NCBI GenBank assembly: GCA_024638815.1
Contig: JAHEJM010000013.1
Span: 1-58,012 of the forward strand
DNA from: Acidimicrobiales bacterium
GTDB taxonomy: Bacteria; Actinomycetota; Acidimicrobiia; Acidimicrobiales; SZUA-35
DNA: 58,012 bases
Direction of reading: 5' to 3'
Position 1 is the first letter of the stretch, and each line of letters starts with the position of its first letter. The notes under the pieces are model-generated. The model did no database searches, had not been told where the DNA came from, and saw only the letters and a program-made list of their open reading frames with translations. A program made the translations under genes and the position numbers. Of this stretch, positions 1 to 7,800 are shown one piece after another.

Positions 1-428
1 GCGACGCTGCGGAGGACATCGTCCAGGAGGCCTTCATTCGCATGTCGAGATCGCTGAATCGGATCCAGGACCCGGCCCGGGCGGGCGCGTACTTGCGGTC
101 GATCGTGTTGAATCTCGCCCGAGACCACAACCGTCGCGGTCTGCTGTCACTTCGTCACCGGATGCCGGCCAATGATCTCGACCCTGCCGGCGTCGACGAG
201 ACCATCGCCACCAACGACGAGCACCGTCGTCTCATCGAGGAGGTACGGGCGCTGCCGAGACGCCAGCGCGACTGTGTTGCGCTTCGCTATCTGATGGAGC
301 TTTCGGTGGCCGAGATTGCGACCACGCTCGAGGTCTCGGAGAACTCGGTCAAGACGCACCTCAAACGAGGCCTGGCCCGACTGCGCACCAAGACGGGCCT
401 CAACGACGACGCGGAGGGGTTCTCATGA
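1..428 (+). CDS. ECF-type RNA polymerase sigma factor, 5' end outside window
   Basis: The reading frame is open from the first bases and reads AAEDIVQEAFIRM, the conserved end of sigma region 2 that binds core polymerase and the -10 element. The C-terminal half holds region 4: a linker, then LPRRQRDCVALRYLMELSVAEIA followed by a helix-turn-helix (SENSVKTHLKRGLARL) that would contact the -35 element. The N-terminal part of region 2 lies beyond the window, so the ATG at 42 is only an internal Met. The stop overlaps the ATG of the next gene by four bases (425-428), so the following membrane protein is probably co-transcribed and may be its anti-sigma partner. The regulon is unknown. Confidence 0.9.
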   Translation, partial: DAAEDIVQEAFIRMSRSLNRIQDPARAGAYLRSIVLNLARDHNRRGLLSLRHRMPANDLDPAGVDETIATNDEHRRLIEEVRALPRRQRDCVALRYLMELSVAEIATTLEVSENSVKTHLKRGLARLRTKTGLNDDAEGFS

Positions 429-1072
429 GCAGGCTCGAGACCCTGCTTTCCGAGGCGCTGGCCGACGCCGGCACCCATGTCAATCCCTCACCGGATCTTT
501 TCGCGCGGGTGCAGGCCGGCATCGCCGCCGACCGCCACCGCCGCCGAACCCGTCGCCGGATCGCCGCCACTGTGGCGTCGCTCACCACATTCGCCGCCAC
601 TGGTGCCGTGGCGTTCATCTATCGACAAGGAGAACCGCAAATGGACTGGTGGATCCTCGAGATCATCGCCGCTGCCGCCCTGATCACCATCGCCTTGGTG
701 CTGGGGCCCTTCATCAAACGTTTCGGCCGCAGTTACGCCGCCGATGTTTTCCGATCGAACCCGTCTACGGGCAAGAGTTTCATCGTTCTGACCGACTTCG
801 CCTACTACCTCATCTTCGTGGCATACATCGCCTTCACCACTATCATCGACCGGCCCCGCAACTGGCCTGTGACGGTGGGTGCCGAGCAGGTGCAACACAA
901 CATCGTCCGCCTGGGCGGCATCTTGTTGATAATCGGTGTGCTGCACGGCATCAACTTGCTGGTGCTCCCGATCATCGGCCGGCTCCTCACCTTGAACCGG
1001 CGCTTGGACCAGCAGATGCGCGAGCTCGGCGAACGTGACCTGTCCGACCGCGACCTCACTCAACCCGACTGA
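425..1072 (+). CDS. Membrane protein co-transcribed with ECF sigma, possible anti-sigma factor
   Basis: 215 aa. The first 40 residues are soluble and end in a basic stretch (DRHRRRTRRR). About four hydrophobic segments follow, near residues 44-62, 73-95, 115-135 and 155-180. The C-terminus is acidic and charged. The overlap with the sigma gene and the soluble N-terminus plus membrane anchor suit an anti-sigma factor, but no zinc-binding HxxxCxxC motif is present and no family was recognised, so the role is inferred from position. The stop codon overlaps the ATG of the next gene by one base (1072), so three genes form one unit. Confidence 0.7.
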   Translation: MSRLETLLSEALADAGTHVNPSPDLFARVQAGIAADRHRRRTRRRIAATVASLTTFAATGAVAFIYRQGEPQMDWWILEIIAAAALITIALVLGPFIKRFGRSYAADVFRSNPSTGKSFIVLTDFAYYLIFVAYIAFTTIIDRPRNWPVTVGAEQVQHNIVRLGGILLIIGVLHGINLLVLPIIGRLLTLNRRLDQQMRELGERDLSDRDLTQPD

Positions 1073-1429
1073 TGGCCGCCACCGACGCTCGGCTAACCAC
1101 CAGCGGGCGGCCGGGCGCACGCGGGGTGCGGTGGACTGTCGGCTTGGTGGCCGCCGTGATCGTCATCAGTCTCGTCATCGGCAATCTCCGCAGCCGCCAT
1201 CGGCGGTTCGCTGACCAGCCTCGGCGACGGCGCCGGGGGCCTGTGGGGCATCCCGTCCCTGTGGACGACCTTGATCGCCCTCTTCGTCGCTGTCCCGACC
1301 GCCGTGGTCATGGCGTCGACGAGTTCCTGCCGGCCGAAGAAGAACCGGGCATCCGGTTCCTTGAACGCTGCGAGACCCCGATACGGGTTCGGTGATTGCG
1401 CCGCATCCGTTCGAGAAGACCGAGGCTAG
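1072..1429 (+). pseudogene. Small membrane protein, apparently frameshifted near 1180
   Basis: From the ATG at 1072 the frame encodes a basic leader and a hydrophobic helix (VGLVAAVIVISLVIG). After about 1183 it turns into Arg/Pro-rich shadow sequence. Over the same DNA the next frame reads AAIGGSLTSLGDG and then a second membrane helix (LWTTLIALFVAVPTAVVMA), with almost every third base G or C, and ends at a TAG at 1427-1429. The natural product is therefore a two-helix membrane protein of about 118 aa joined across a one-base slip near 1180-1185. This may be a real mutation or a sequencing error. It is the third gene of the sigma-factor unit. No family recognised. Confidence 0.6.
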
Positions 1430-1436
1430 CAGGGTG

Positions 1437-1462
1437 CGGAAACTCGCCGGTGAGGGTTTCCG
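1437..1462. terminator. Possible hairpin after the sigma operon
   Basis: The arms CGGAAAC (1437-1443) and GTTTCCG (1456-1462) are perfect reverse complements around a 12-base loop. It sits 8 bases past the inferred end of the frameshifted gene. No T-run follows, so function as a terminator is uncertain. Confidence 0.35.
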
Positions 1463-1820
1463 GAGCGAGGTGCGAGCCAATCAAGGACGCAGATTTCGCC
1501 ACTTCTTATGAGGCGCTCCGCCGCAAGCGGCTACGGAATCGAGGACGCAGATGTGGCAGTGTCGGCGCAGCCGACCGGCAGATCGGTACGGAAACCCCGG
1601 CATGTGATCTCCGCAAGATCCTGAAGACCTCTTCATCGCTGGGTGCTGTCCTGGCACCGAATCTCGGGCCTGGCTGTCCGTGGCCATGTCAAAGTCGTCG
1701 TTGGTGGCCAGGCAGAGTCCTTGCGGTGGTGACGAGTAGATCCAGGCTGGGCAAGCCCGCAATACGTCCACGGCAAGCTGCAGATCTCACCGCGCTGCAC
1801 CAGCAGGAAGAGGATGGGAC

Positions 1821-1837
1821 GTGCACGAATCGTGCAC
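1821..1837. repeat. Perfect 17-bp palindrome
   Basis: GTGCACGA-A-TCGTGCAC is an exact inverted repeat around one central base. Its right half continues as ATCGTGCACAGG, a 12-mer that also occurs twice in tandem just before tdk (36849 and 36864). It could be a protein-binding site, but no adjacent gene is clearly controlled by it. Confidence 0.4.
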
Positions 1838-1876
1838 AGGAATCAGCCCGGGTTCGGCTCCCGCCCCGGGCACATA

Positions 1877-2077
1877 TCAGATTCGGTTGGCTGCAACTGT
1901 CGCGGCGATCCCTGCGGCTGTTCCGGCCGCTCCGAGTGCCGCCTTTCGGAGGTTCGCTGGCCGAGCCCGACGCTTCGCTTCACGCTCCTCGTCGAGGATC
2001 TCAAGCTTCGCAAGTACCTCCTCGACGAAGGCGGCTGCACCTCCGACGGGGCGCTTTGATACACGAACATGAACCCA
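1877..2077 (-). pseudogene. Startless coding remnant
   Basis: On the minus strand a frame of 66 codons ending in TGA (1877-1879) reads as a plausible protein: AAAFVEEVLAKLEILDEERE, then a basic stretch, then an Ala-rich C-terminus (AALGAAGTAAGIAATVAANRI). It looks like an amphipathic or coiled helix followed by a small-residue helix. It opens directly after an in-frame TAG (2078-2080) and has no ATG, GTG or TTG start, so it is probably the 3' end of a lost gene. Family unknown. Confidence 0.35.
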
Positions 2078-2336
2078 CTACAACTTCTGCGGTCCGAGAT
2101 GGGTCCGTTGCACCGGAATGACGATGTCGGCGCCGGACGAAGCCGCCGCTGCAAGTCCCCTTCGTCGGAGATCCGTCGCCGCGCCACCGCTGCCCGACCG
2201 GGCCACAACCGGGCAGGCCGGTGACCATTGGATCACTACACTCGGGCGGTGATGGTAGTGCGACTGCGCCAGGGGATACGGCAGCGACGTGTGCCTCCTC
2301 GACCGCATGGTGGTCGAGGATGAGTGACGTCGTCTC

Positions 2337-3143
2337 GTGAGTGACGGCGCGGAGTCCCGGGTCCGGCCGGTAACCGTCATCGGCGCGCTGCTGTGGCTCG
2401 TCGTCGCCTGCGGCGGTGGTTCCGCCACCACCGAATCGACGTCCGGGGCCGAGACCGGTAACGGTGTCGGCGGTACCGTATTGGTGTTCGCCGCCGCGTC
2501 ACTGACCGATGTCATGGCCGACTTCGAAGCGGGTTTCGAGGCCGCCCATCCCGGCGTCGATGTCGAGATCAACGTGGCCGGAAGCTCGTCGCTGGGGGAA
2601 CAGATCCTTGAAGGGGCCCCGGCCGACGTGTTCGCCTCGGCCAACGAGACCACCATGGATCGCCTCGTGGCCGAGGGTGCGGTGGTCGATCCCCCTCGCG
2701 CCTTTGCCGCCAATCAACTCCAAATCGCCGTTCCCTTCGACAATCCGGGCGGCATCACCGGTTTGGCCGACTTCGCCGACGACTCGTTGCTGCTCGGGTT
2801 GTGCATCGAAACGGTGCCCTGTGGTGACTTTGCCCGCCAGGCCCTGGCCAAGGCCGGGATCGAGCCGTCGATCGATACCGAGGAGCCCGACGTCCGGGCG
2901 CTGTCGGCCAAGGTCGCCAGCGGTGAACTGGACGGTGGTGTTGTCTACGAGACCGACATCCTGGCCGCGTCCGATACCGTCGCCGGGGTGGTCATCCAGC
3001 CCGAGTACAACGTGGACGCCGTCTATCCCATTGCGGTTCTGGTCGACGCCCCCAACCGGACCGGCGCCAGGGAGTTCGTGGCCTTTGTGCTGTCTGAGGG
3101 CGGGCGGGACATCCTCGATCGGTACGGATTCAGGGAACCATGA
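2337..3143 (+). CDS. modA: Molybdate ABC transporter substrate-binding lipoprotein ModA
   Basis: 268 aa. It starts at a GTG directly after an in-frame stop. The N-terminus is a lipoprotein signal with lipobox LVVAC, so the mature protein is anchored outside the membrane. The domain then follows the ModA pattern: VLVFAAASLTDVM at the start of lobe 1, a VAGSSSLGEQI anion-binding loop, GAPADVFASA, and late GVVYETDILAAS and FVLSEGGRDILDRYGF. The family captures molybdate or tungstate oxyanions and passes them to ModB. The stop overlaps the modB ATG (3140-3143). No strong ribosome-binding site precedes the start. Confidence 0.85.
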   Translation: MSDGAESRVRPVTVIGALLWLVVACGGGSATTESTSGAETGNGVGGTVLVFAAASLTDVMADFEAGFEAAHPGVDVEINVAGSSSLGEQILEGAPADVFASANETTMDRLVAEGAVVDPPRAFAANQLQIAVPFDNPGGITGLADFADDSLLLGLCIETVPCGDFARQALAKAGIEPSIDTEEPDVRALSAKVASGELDGGVVYETDILAASDTVAGVVIQPEYNVDAVYPIAVLVDAPNRTGAREFVAFVLSEGGRDILDRYGFREP

Positions 3144-3988
3144 TCGATCTGGTGTCGGATCGCCGAGATCCCGGGAGCGGGTCGCACCGGACCGCTCGCC
3201 GGATTCATCGCCGTCCCCCATGGCCCCTCACCGTGTTGGCCGGGCTCGGCGTGGCCGTCTTCGTCGTACCGCTCATCGGGTTGGCCGGCCGGGCCCCGTG
3301 GACCGATCTGGCCCGGCTGGTTTCCTCCGAGACGGTGGTCGATGCCCTGTGGCTGTCGCTCGTGACCTCGCTGCTGTCCACGGTGCTGGCCCTCGTGCTC
3401 GGTGTGCCGCTGGCCTGGTTGCTGGCCCGGGTCGAGTTTCCCGGGAGGGCCTTGGCCCGGGCCGTGGTCACCCTGCCCATGGTGCTTCCGCCCGTGGTCG
3501 GCGGGGCGGCGCTGCTGTTCGCTCTCGGGCGTCGTGGTTTGATCGGGGGCCCGCTCTACGATGCCACCGGATTCCTCCTGCCCTTTTCGATCTGGGGGGT
3601 GGTGGTGGCCAACACCTTTGTGGCCATGCCATTCCTCGTCATCACCGTCGGTGGGGCGTTGGCCGGACTCGACCCCGGATTCGAGCGCGCCGCGTCATCA
3701 CTCGGCGCATCGCCGGTCACCGTGTTCCGACGGGTCACCCTCCCCATGATCGGCCCGGCCGTGCGGGCCGGGGCGGTATTGGCCTGGGCTCGGGCCCTCG
3801 GCGAATTCGGGGCCACGGTGACGTTCGCCGGCAACCTCCAGGGCCGGACCCAGACCCTGCCTTTGGCCGTGTTCGTGGCCCGGGAATCGGATCGTGACAC
3901 GGCGGTGGCCATCAGTCTGGTGCTGGTTGCGGTCTCGATGGTGGTGCTGGTGGCCATGCGGGATCGATGGTGGGTGCGGAGTCTATGA
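3140..3988 (+). CDS. modB: Molybdate ABC transporter permease ModB
   Basis: 282 aa with about six transmembrane helices. The family signature loop that docks the ATPase is present near residues 190-210 (ERAASSLGASPVTVFRRVTL), followed by ALGEFGATVTFAGN, typical of ModB. It overlaps modA by four bases. The usual third gene, the ATPase ModC, does not follow: the next gene is a thioesterase joined by a four-base overlap (3985-3988). The ATPase must be encoded elsewhere, or shared, for the transporter to work. Confidence 0.88.
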   Translation: MIDLVSDRRDPGSGSHRTARRIHRRPPWPLTVLAGLGVAVFVVPLIGLAGRAPWTDLARLVSSETVVDALWLSLVTSLLSTVLALVLGVPLAWLLARVEFPGRALARAVVTLPMVLPPVVGGAALLFALGRRGLIGGPLYDATGFLLPFSIWGVVVANTFVAMPFLVITVGGALAGLDPGFERAASSLGASPVTVFRRVTLPMIGPAVRAGAVLAWARALGEFGATVTFAGNLQGRTQTLPLAVFVARESDRDTAVAISLVLVAVSMVVLVAMRDRWWVRSL

Positions 3989-4794
3989 CCGGTCTCTATC
4001 GCCCCGATCCCGAGCGACCCGACACCTTCATCCCGTCACCGGTGACGATGGGACCGTGGCGACCTGACGCCCAGCATGGCGGTCCGCCCTCGGCACTGCT
4101 CACCTACCTGTGCGAGCAGCTCATCCAGGATGGTGAACACCTTGCCCGCATCACGGTGGACCTCCTGACCGGCATCCCGCTTGAACCCCTGACCACCGAG
4201 GCGACTCGGACCGGGGTCAGCCGGCGGGTCGCCCACATCTCCGCCACGCTCCATAACCGTGGTCGACCGGTGGCCCGGGCCAAGGCCGTCGTCCTGGCCG
4301 AGGCCGACGTGCCGCCGCCGGACTGGCGCCCGGAGCCGGTCGATCTACCGGTCCCCGAGACCCTGGCCGAGACGGTGGCACCGTTGTGGGCGGTCCCCGA
4401 GGGCTCTCGACCATTCCACCGATTCGGAATCGAGCACCGTTTCGTGTCCGGGGCGTTCGCCGAGCCGGGACCGGCTGTCGACTGGGTTCGACTCCGTCAG
4501 CCGGTCGTCGACGGCACCCCACCGAGCGGCTACCAACAGTTGGTCGGGGTCACCGATATCGGATCCGGGATCTCCGCCGTCTACGACCCGGCCGACGGTG
4601 TGGGTCTGATCAACGCCGATCTTGACGTCGCCTTCGTCGATCGTCCTCGGGGCCCGTGGTTCGCGCTGTTGGCCACCACCGAGATCGGTCGCACCGGGAC
4701 GGGAACGGCCATTACCCGAATCGCCGACATCGAGGGCCGGGTGGTGGCGGTGGCGACCCAGTCGCTGTTGGGATCGAGCATCGATCTCGGCTGA
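3985..4794 (+). CDS. Acyl-CoA thioesterase-like (double hotdog) protein
   Basis: 269 aa. Sequence resembles the actinobacterial thioesterase-like family (TesB-type, two hotdog folds). The N-terminal half has GPWRPDAQHGGPPSALL and RITVDLLTGIPLEPL. The second half has FGIEHRFVSGAF and ends in a beta-rich segment with GRVVAVATQSLLG. The family hydrolyses acyl-CoA thioesters, but the substrate cannot be read from the sequence. The ATG at 3985 overlaps the modB stop; an upstream ATG at 3967 lies inside modB and is less likely. Co-transcription with modAB appears coincidental in function. Confidence 0.7.
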   Translation: MTGLYRPDPERPDTFIPSPVTMGPWRPDAQHGGPPSALLTYLCEQLIQDGEHLARITVDLLTGIPLEPLTTEATRTGVSRRVAHISATLHNRGRPVARAKAVVLAEADVPPPDWRPEPVDLPVPETLAETVAPLWAVPEGSRPFHRFGIEHRFVSGAFAEPGPAVDWVRLRQPVVDGTPPSGYQQLVGVTDIGSGISAVYDPADGVGLINADLDVAFVDRPRGPWFALLATTEIGRTGTGTAITRIADIEGRVVAVATQSLLGSSIDLG

Positions 4795-4835
4795 GTCCGG
4801 ACGAACGTCGGCGGGCGACCGTGGCGGAATCGAGG

Positions 4836-5306
4836 TCAGAGCAGCCGGATGGTGAACGGGTAGCGGAAGGGGCGGTGGCCCGCCGCCATGAGGGCGGCGA
4901 ACAAGGGCATGAGGAACTGCAGCACGAACAACGCGGCGAGGAAGAGGAAACCGATCAGGACGAACATCAGAAGGAACGAGACAAAGGCGGCGATGTAGAG
5001 CGTCACCTGGAAATTGATGGCTTCCCGGCCGTGGGCGTCCACGAAGTCGGACTGATCCCGTTTGAGCAGCCAGATGATCAGCGGGCCGAAAACTCCGGTG
5101 ACCAACGACAGGACATGGATGAGCATGGCAATGGTGGTCTCGTCGCTGGACGACATCCGTGCCGTCGCGGTCGATGCCGAACCGGGCAGGACCGGGTTGG
5201 CCCAGGACCGCCCCGTCCAATACCGCTGACTGCCGGTACCGTCGTCGTACCAGCCCGGTGGCGGGATGCCGTCCTCGAAGGACTGCTGGCCGCCGTCGGT
5301 CGTCAT
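4836..5306 (-). CDS. DUF2510/DUF4870 membrane protein
   Basis: 156 aa. The N-terminus is a short DUF2510 module (PPPGWYDDGTGSQRYWTGRSW), common in actinobacterial membrane proteins. After a polar linker come about three hydrophobic segments typical of DUF4870/Tic20-like proteins, with LLKRDQSDFVDAHGREAINF between the first and second. Function of the family is unknown. The ATG at 5306 is chosen over a TTG at 5318. The gene stands alone between a convergent thioesterase and a divergent small gene. Confidence 0.75.
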   Translation of the reverse strand: MTTDGGQQSFEDGIPPPGWYDDGTGSQRYWTGRSWANPVLPGSASTATARMSSSDETTIAMLIHVLSLVTGVFGPLIIWLLKRDQSDFVDAHGREAINFQVTLYIAAFVSFLLMFVLIGFLFLAALFVLQFLMPLFAALMAAGHRPFRYPFTIRLL

Positions 5307-5413
5307 GCATCCAGTCAACCACGTCGTCGACGGTCAGGGTAGGCGGCTCAACGAACCGGGATAGGGGAGTTGTCGCCGCTCACGGTGCATCGGGGTCGTC
5401 CGATGGGGTACAC

Positions 5414-5686
5414 GTGAACCGGCATCAGAAACGTCCGAATCATGAACCCGGCGGCCGGCACGAACCAGACAGCCGGGGCGAGCCGGACACGACGGCGGCG
5501 GCTGAAGCGATCGATCCGACCGTGCCGCTCGGGTTGTGGCGACGAATGAGGATCCGGTGGCGGCATCGGGCGGAGTGGAACCCCGACGTGTGGGCTGTGC
5601 GGGTCCGGTTCGACGAGCTGGTGACAGCCAATCAATGGGACCTTGCAGCCAACATTGACGAGCTCAACGAGCGCTACCGGTACTAG
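5414..5686 (+). CDS. Small hypothetical protein
   Basis: 90 aa from a GTG start with GGGG seven bases upstream. The first 35 residues are polar and low in complexity. The C-terminal half (WRRMRIRWRHRAEWNPDVW, then RVRFDELVTANQWDLAANI) looks coding and well biased. An internal ATG at 5546 would give a 46-aa product. No family recognised; it could be a soluble basic protein. Convergent with the response regulator gene that follows. Confidence 0.4.
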   Translation: MNRHQKRPNHEPGGRHEPDSRGEPDTTAAAEAIDPTVPLGLWRRMRIRWRHRAEWNPDVWAVRVRFDELVTANQWDLAANIDELNERYRY

Positions 5687-5727
5687 TCACCGGCCAGGGC
5701 TTCGATCCTACGTCGCCGACGACCTGA

Positions 5728-6552
5728 TCACAGTCCCAGTCGTTTTCGAAGCTCCTGGGCCTGCCGTCGGGACACCGGAATCCGAGTAGTGGCCTGATCG
5801 TCCATGACCAGCACCAGGGCTCCTTTGAAGTCGGGGCGCAGTTCCACCAGCCGGTTGAGGTTGGCCAGATAGGAGCGGTGAACCCGAAAGAAGCTGGAGG
5901 ACAGCCGCTGTTCCAACTCGGTCAGTGAGTAGTTGACCAGAACCCTCTCGGTGTTGAGGTAGATGTAGCTGTAGCCGTGGGCGGCGGATGCGGCCACGAT
6001 GTCGTCTTCGTGGACGAACACCGTGCGGTCGCCGCGCTGGATAGGCAATCGCGCCGTCTGCCGGTTGGCGGGATCCTCGCCACGAACGGTGGCGGGTGGT
6101 TCCGATGTGGTCGGCGCCGCCGCGGTCGGCGGTCGGTCCAGACGCCTCCGAACCCGGTCGATGGACTCGGCCAGGCGCTCCGGGCTCAGCGGCTTGAGCA
6201 GGTAGTCGACGGCCGACAGACCGAAGGCGTCGACGGCGTGATCGGGATACGCAGTGGTGAAGACAACCTGGGGCGAGTCGGGCATGTCCTGCAGAATGGC
6301 GGCCAACTCCAGGCCACTCAGACCGGGCATTCGGATGTCGAGGAAGACGATGTCGTAGCCGACGTTCTCCAACAACAGCAATGCCTCCTCCGCCGTTGCC
6401 GCCGAGCCGACGACCTGGACTCCGCCGTGCTCGTCGAGCAGATAGCGAAGCTCATCCCTGGCCGGCGATTCGTCGTCGACGATCAGGCATCGCAGCTCCC
6501 GGTCCGGTGGCGCCCCGCCGGTCACGGTCGTACCGTCCGCTCCGGCGCTCAA
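5728..6552 (-). CDS. LytTR-family response regulator
   Basis: 274 aa. The N-terminal receiver domain (about residues 20-135) has the acidic pair in CLIVDDE, the phosphoacceptor Asp in DIVFLDIRMPG, the Thr in VVFTTAYPDHA and the Lys in DYLLKPLSPE. After a Pro/Thr linker the C-terminal LytTR DNA-binding domain follows (GDRTVFVHEDDIVAASA, SSFFRVHRSYLANLNRL, IPVSRRQAQELRKRL). The TTG start overlaps the kinase stop as TTGA; a GTG at 6525 is an alternative. It is the partner of the adjacent kinase and very likely regulates the flanking symporter genes through direct repeats in 10559-10946. Confidence 0.92.
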   Translation of the reverse strand: MSAGADGTTVTGGAPPDRELRCLIVDDESPARDELRYLLDEHGGVQVVGSAATAEEALLLLENVGYDIVFLDIRMPGLSGLELAAILQDMPDSPQVVFTTAYPDHAVDAFGLSAVDYLLKPLSPERLAESIDRVRRRLDRPPTAAAPTTSEPPATVRGEDPANRQTARLPIQRGDRTVFVHEDDIVAASAAHGYSYIYLNTERVLVNYSLTELEQRLSSSFFRVHRSYLANLNRLVELRPDFKGALVLVMDDQATTRIPVSRRQAQELRKRLGL

Positions 6553-7784
6553 AGCGGTAGCTCCAGCGTGATTCGGGTTCCCTTGCCGGGGCTGGAACGG
6601 ATGTCGAACTGGTAGCGGTTGCCGTAGAGGCGCTCGAGGCGCTCATGGATGTTCCGCAGTCCCACGCCGTGACCCTCGGGTGAGTCGTAGGTTCCGGTGG
6701 CCACCTCGGTCAGAAGCTCGCTGTCCATTCCCACCCCATCGTCTCGTACTCCGATCCGAATTGACCCGGCAAGGGGATCCACACGGGCCCGCAAGCCGAG
6801 GGTGCCCCCGCCCGGCTTCGGCGCGATCCCGTGTTTCACCGCGTTCTCGACAAGTGGTTGGATGATGAGCACGGGAACGCTGGTGGCCAGAACTTGAGGA
6901 TCGATATCGTAGTGGATGTTCAGCCGGTCGTCGAAGCGTGCCTGTTCCAGACTCAGGTAGGTCCGGACGAAGAAGTACTCATGGGCGAACTCGGCGAAGT
7001 GCCCCTCCTGCTGGGTGGCATAGCGGAAGAAGTCGGCAAGGCGCTGCAGCAGCTGACGGGCTTCGTCGGGATCGGTTCTGCTCTTGGAGGCGATCGTGTT
7101 CAAGGTGTTGAACAGAAAGTGGGGGTTGATCTGAGCCCGTAGGGCATCGAGCCTGGCATCGGCCGCCAGCTGCGCCTTCTCGGTCAGCTCGGCGATCTCG
7201 ATGTGGAGGGATATCAGGTTGGCCACGGCGTCGATCCGTTCCACCGGTGGGGTGTCGTCGGCCTCGAAGCGGGCGGTGATCGATCCGATGATTCGCTCAT
7301 CGAGCCGAAGAGGTATGGCCAAGACCAACTCGTCATCACTGAGGCCGCGAACCGAGTGCCCGACTTTCATCGCCGTGCGACCGGGCTCACTCATCTCACC
7401 ATCGGTACCCACACCGGCGGTTCCCAGGACCCGGCCGGTGTCGGTGATCTCCACCGCTTTGCCCCCGGTGAGCGGCAGCAACTGCTTGGCCAGTCGGGCT
7501 GCGGTGTCCTCGGTGAGACCCTCCCGGAAGGCGGGTAGGGTGCGGTTGACCAGGGCCAGGGGGTCACCGGGGGAGGAGTCGAGCGTGGCCGCCGACAGCC
7601 CGCCACGGCGACGGGGAACCCGTATCAGCGAGGGGTAGCTCCCGAGAAGGGCGACGGTCAGGGCGACGCCCGTCAGCACGGTGGGTGCCGTCTGCAGCGG
7701 TGTCGACGGTACCGTCTGGGTTCCCAGCCAGACCAGGAGCCAGATCACCACCACGCCGCCGATCAGGGGAGCCGTGCTCTTCAC
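6549..7784 (-). CDS. LytS/YehU-type sensor histidine kinase
   Basis: 411 aa from the chosen GTG. Two hydrophobic N-terminal segments precede a GAF-like sensory region (about residues 105-205). The His-kinase domain has the invariant block LRAQINPHFLFNTLNTIA with the phosphorylated His, and the ATPase carries N (PLVENAVKHGIAPK) and G boxes (RDDGVGM, GHGVGLRNI). The GTG at 7784 lies 16 bases past the symporter stop with AAGG upstream. An ATG at 7895 would extend the protein by 37 residues but would lie inside the symporter gene and read as shadow sequence. The stop overlaps the regulator's start. Together they form a two-component system of the carboxylate/pyruvate-sensing type. Confidence 0.9.
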   Translation of the reverse strand: MKSTAPLIGGVVVIWLLVWLGTQTVPSTPLQTAPTVLTGVALTVALLGSYPSLIRVPRRRGGLSAATLDSSPGDPLALVNRTLPAFREGLTEDTAARLAKQLLPLTGGKAVEITDTGRVLGTAGVGTDGEMSEPGRTAMKVGHSVRGLSDDELVLAIPLRLDERIIGSITARFEADDTPPVERIDAVANLISLHIEIAELTEKAQLAADARLDALRAQINPHFLFNTLNTIASKSRTDPDEARQLLQRLADFFRYATQQEGHFAEFAHEYFFVRTYLSLEQARFDDRLNIHYDIDPQVLATSVPVLIIQPLVENAVKHGIAPKPGGGTLGLRARVDPLAGSIRIGVRDDGVGMDSELLTEVATGTYDSPEGHGVGLRNIHERLERLYGNRYQFDIRSSPGKGTRITLELPL

Positions 7785-7800
7785 TGCCTTGGGACCACCG

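Larger units (their letters stand above)
1430..2336. other. Gene-poor 0.9-kb stretch
   Basis: No convincing intact gene. The long plus-strand frame across 1396-2121 has the Arg/Pro-rich composition of a non-coding frame. The only parts that stand out are a hairpin at 1437-1462, a perfect palindrome at 1821-1837 and a minus-strand coding remnant at 1877-2077. A near repeat (AATCrAGGACGCAGAT) occurs around 1480 and 1540. No Moco riboswitch-like structure was recognised upstream of modA. Confidence 0.5.

Noticed and set aside
1396..2121. A 241-codon plus-strand frame
   Set aside because: Arg/Pro/Ser-rich shadow composition, no ribosome-binding site, no domain.
2080..2336. Molybdenum-cofactor riboswitch before modA
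   Set aside because: No recognisable conserved structure; only short GC-rich stems.
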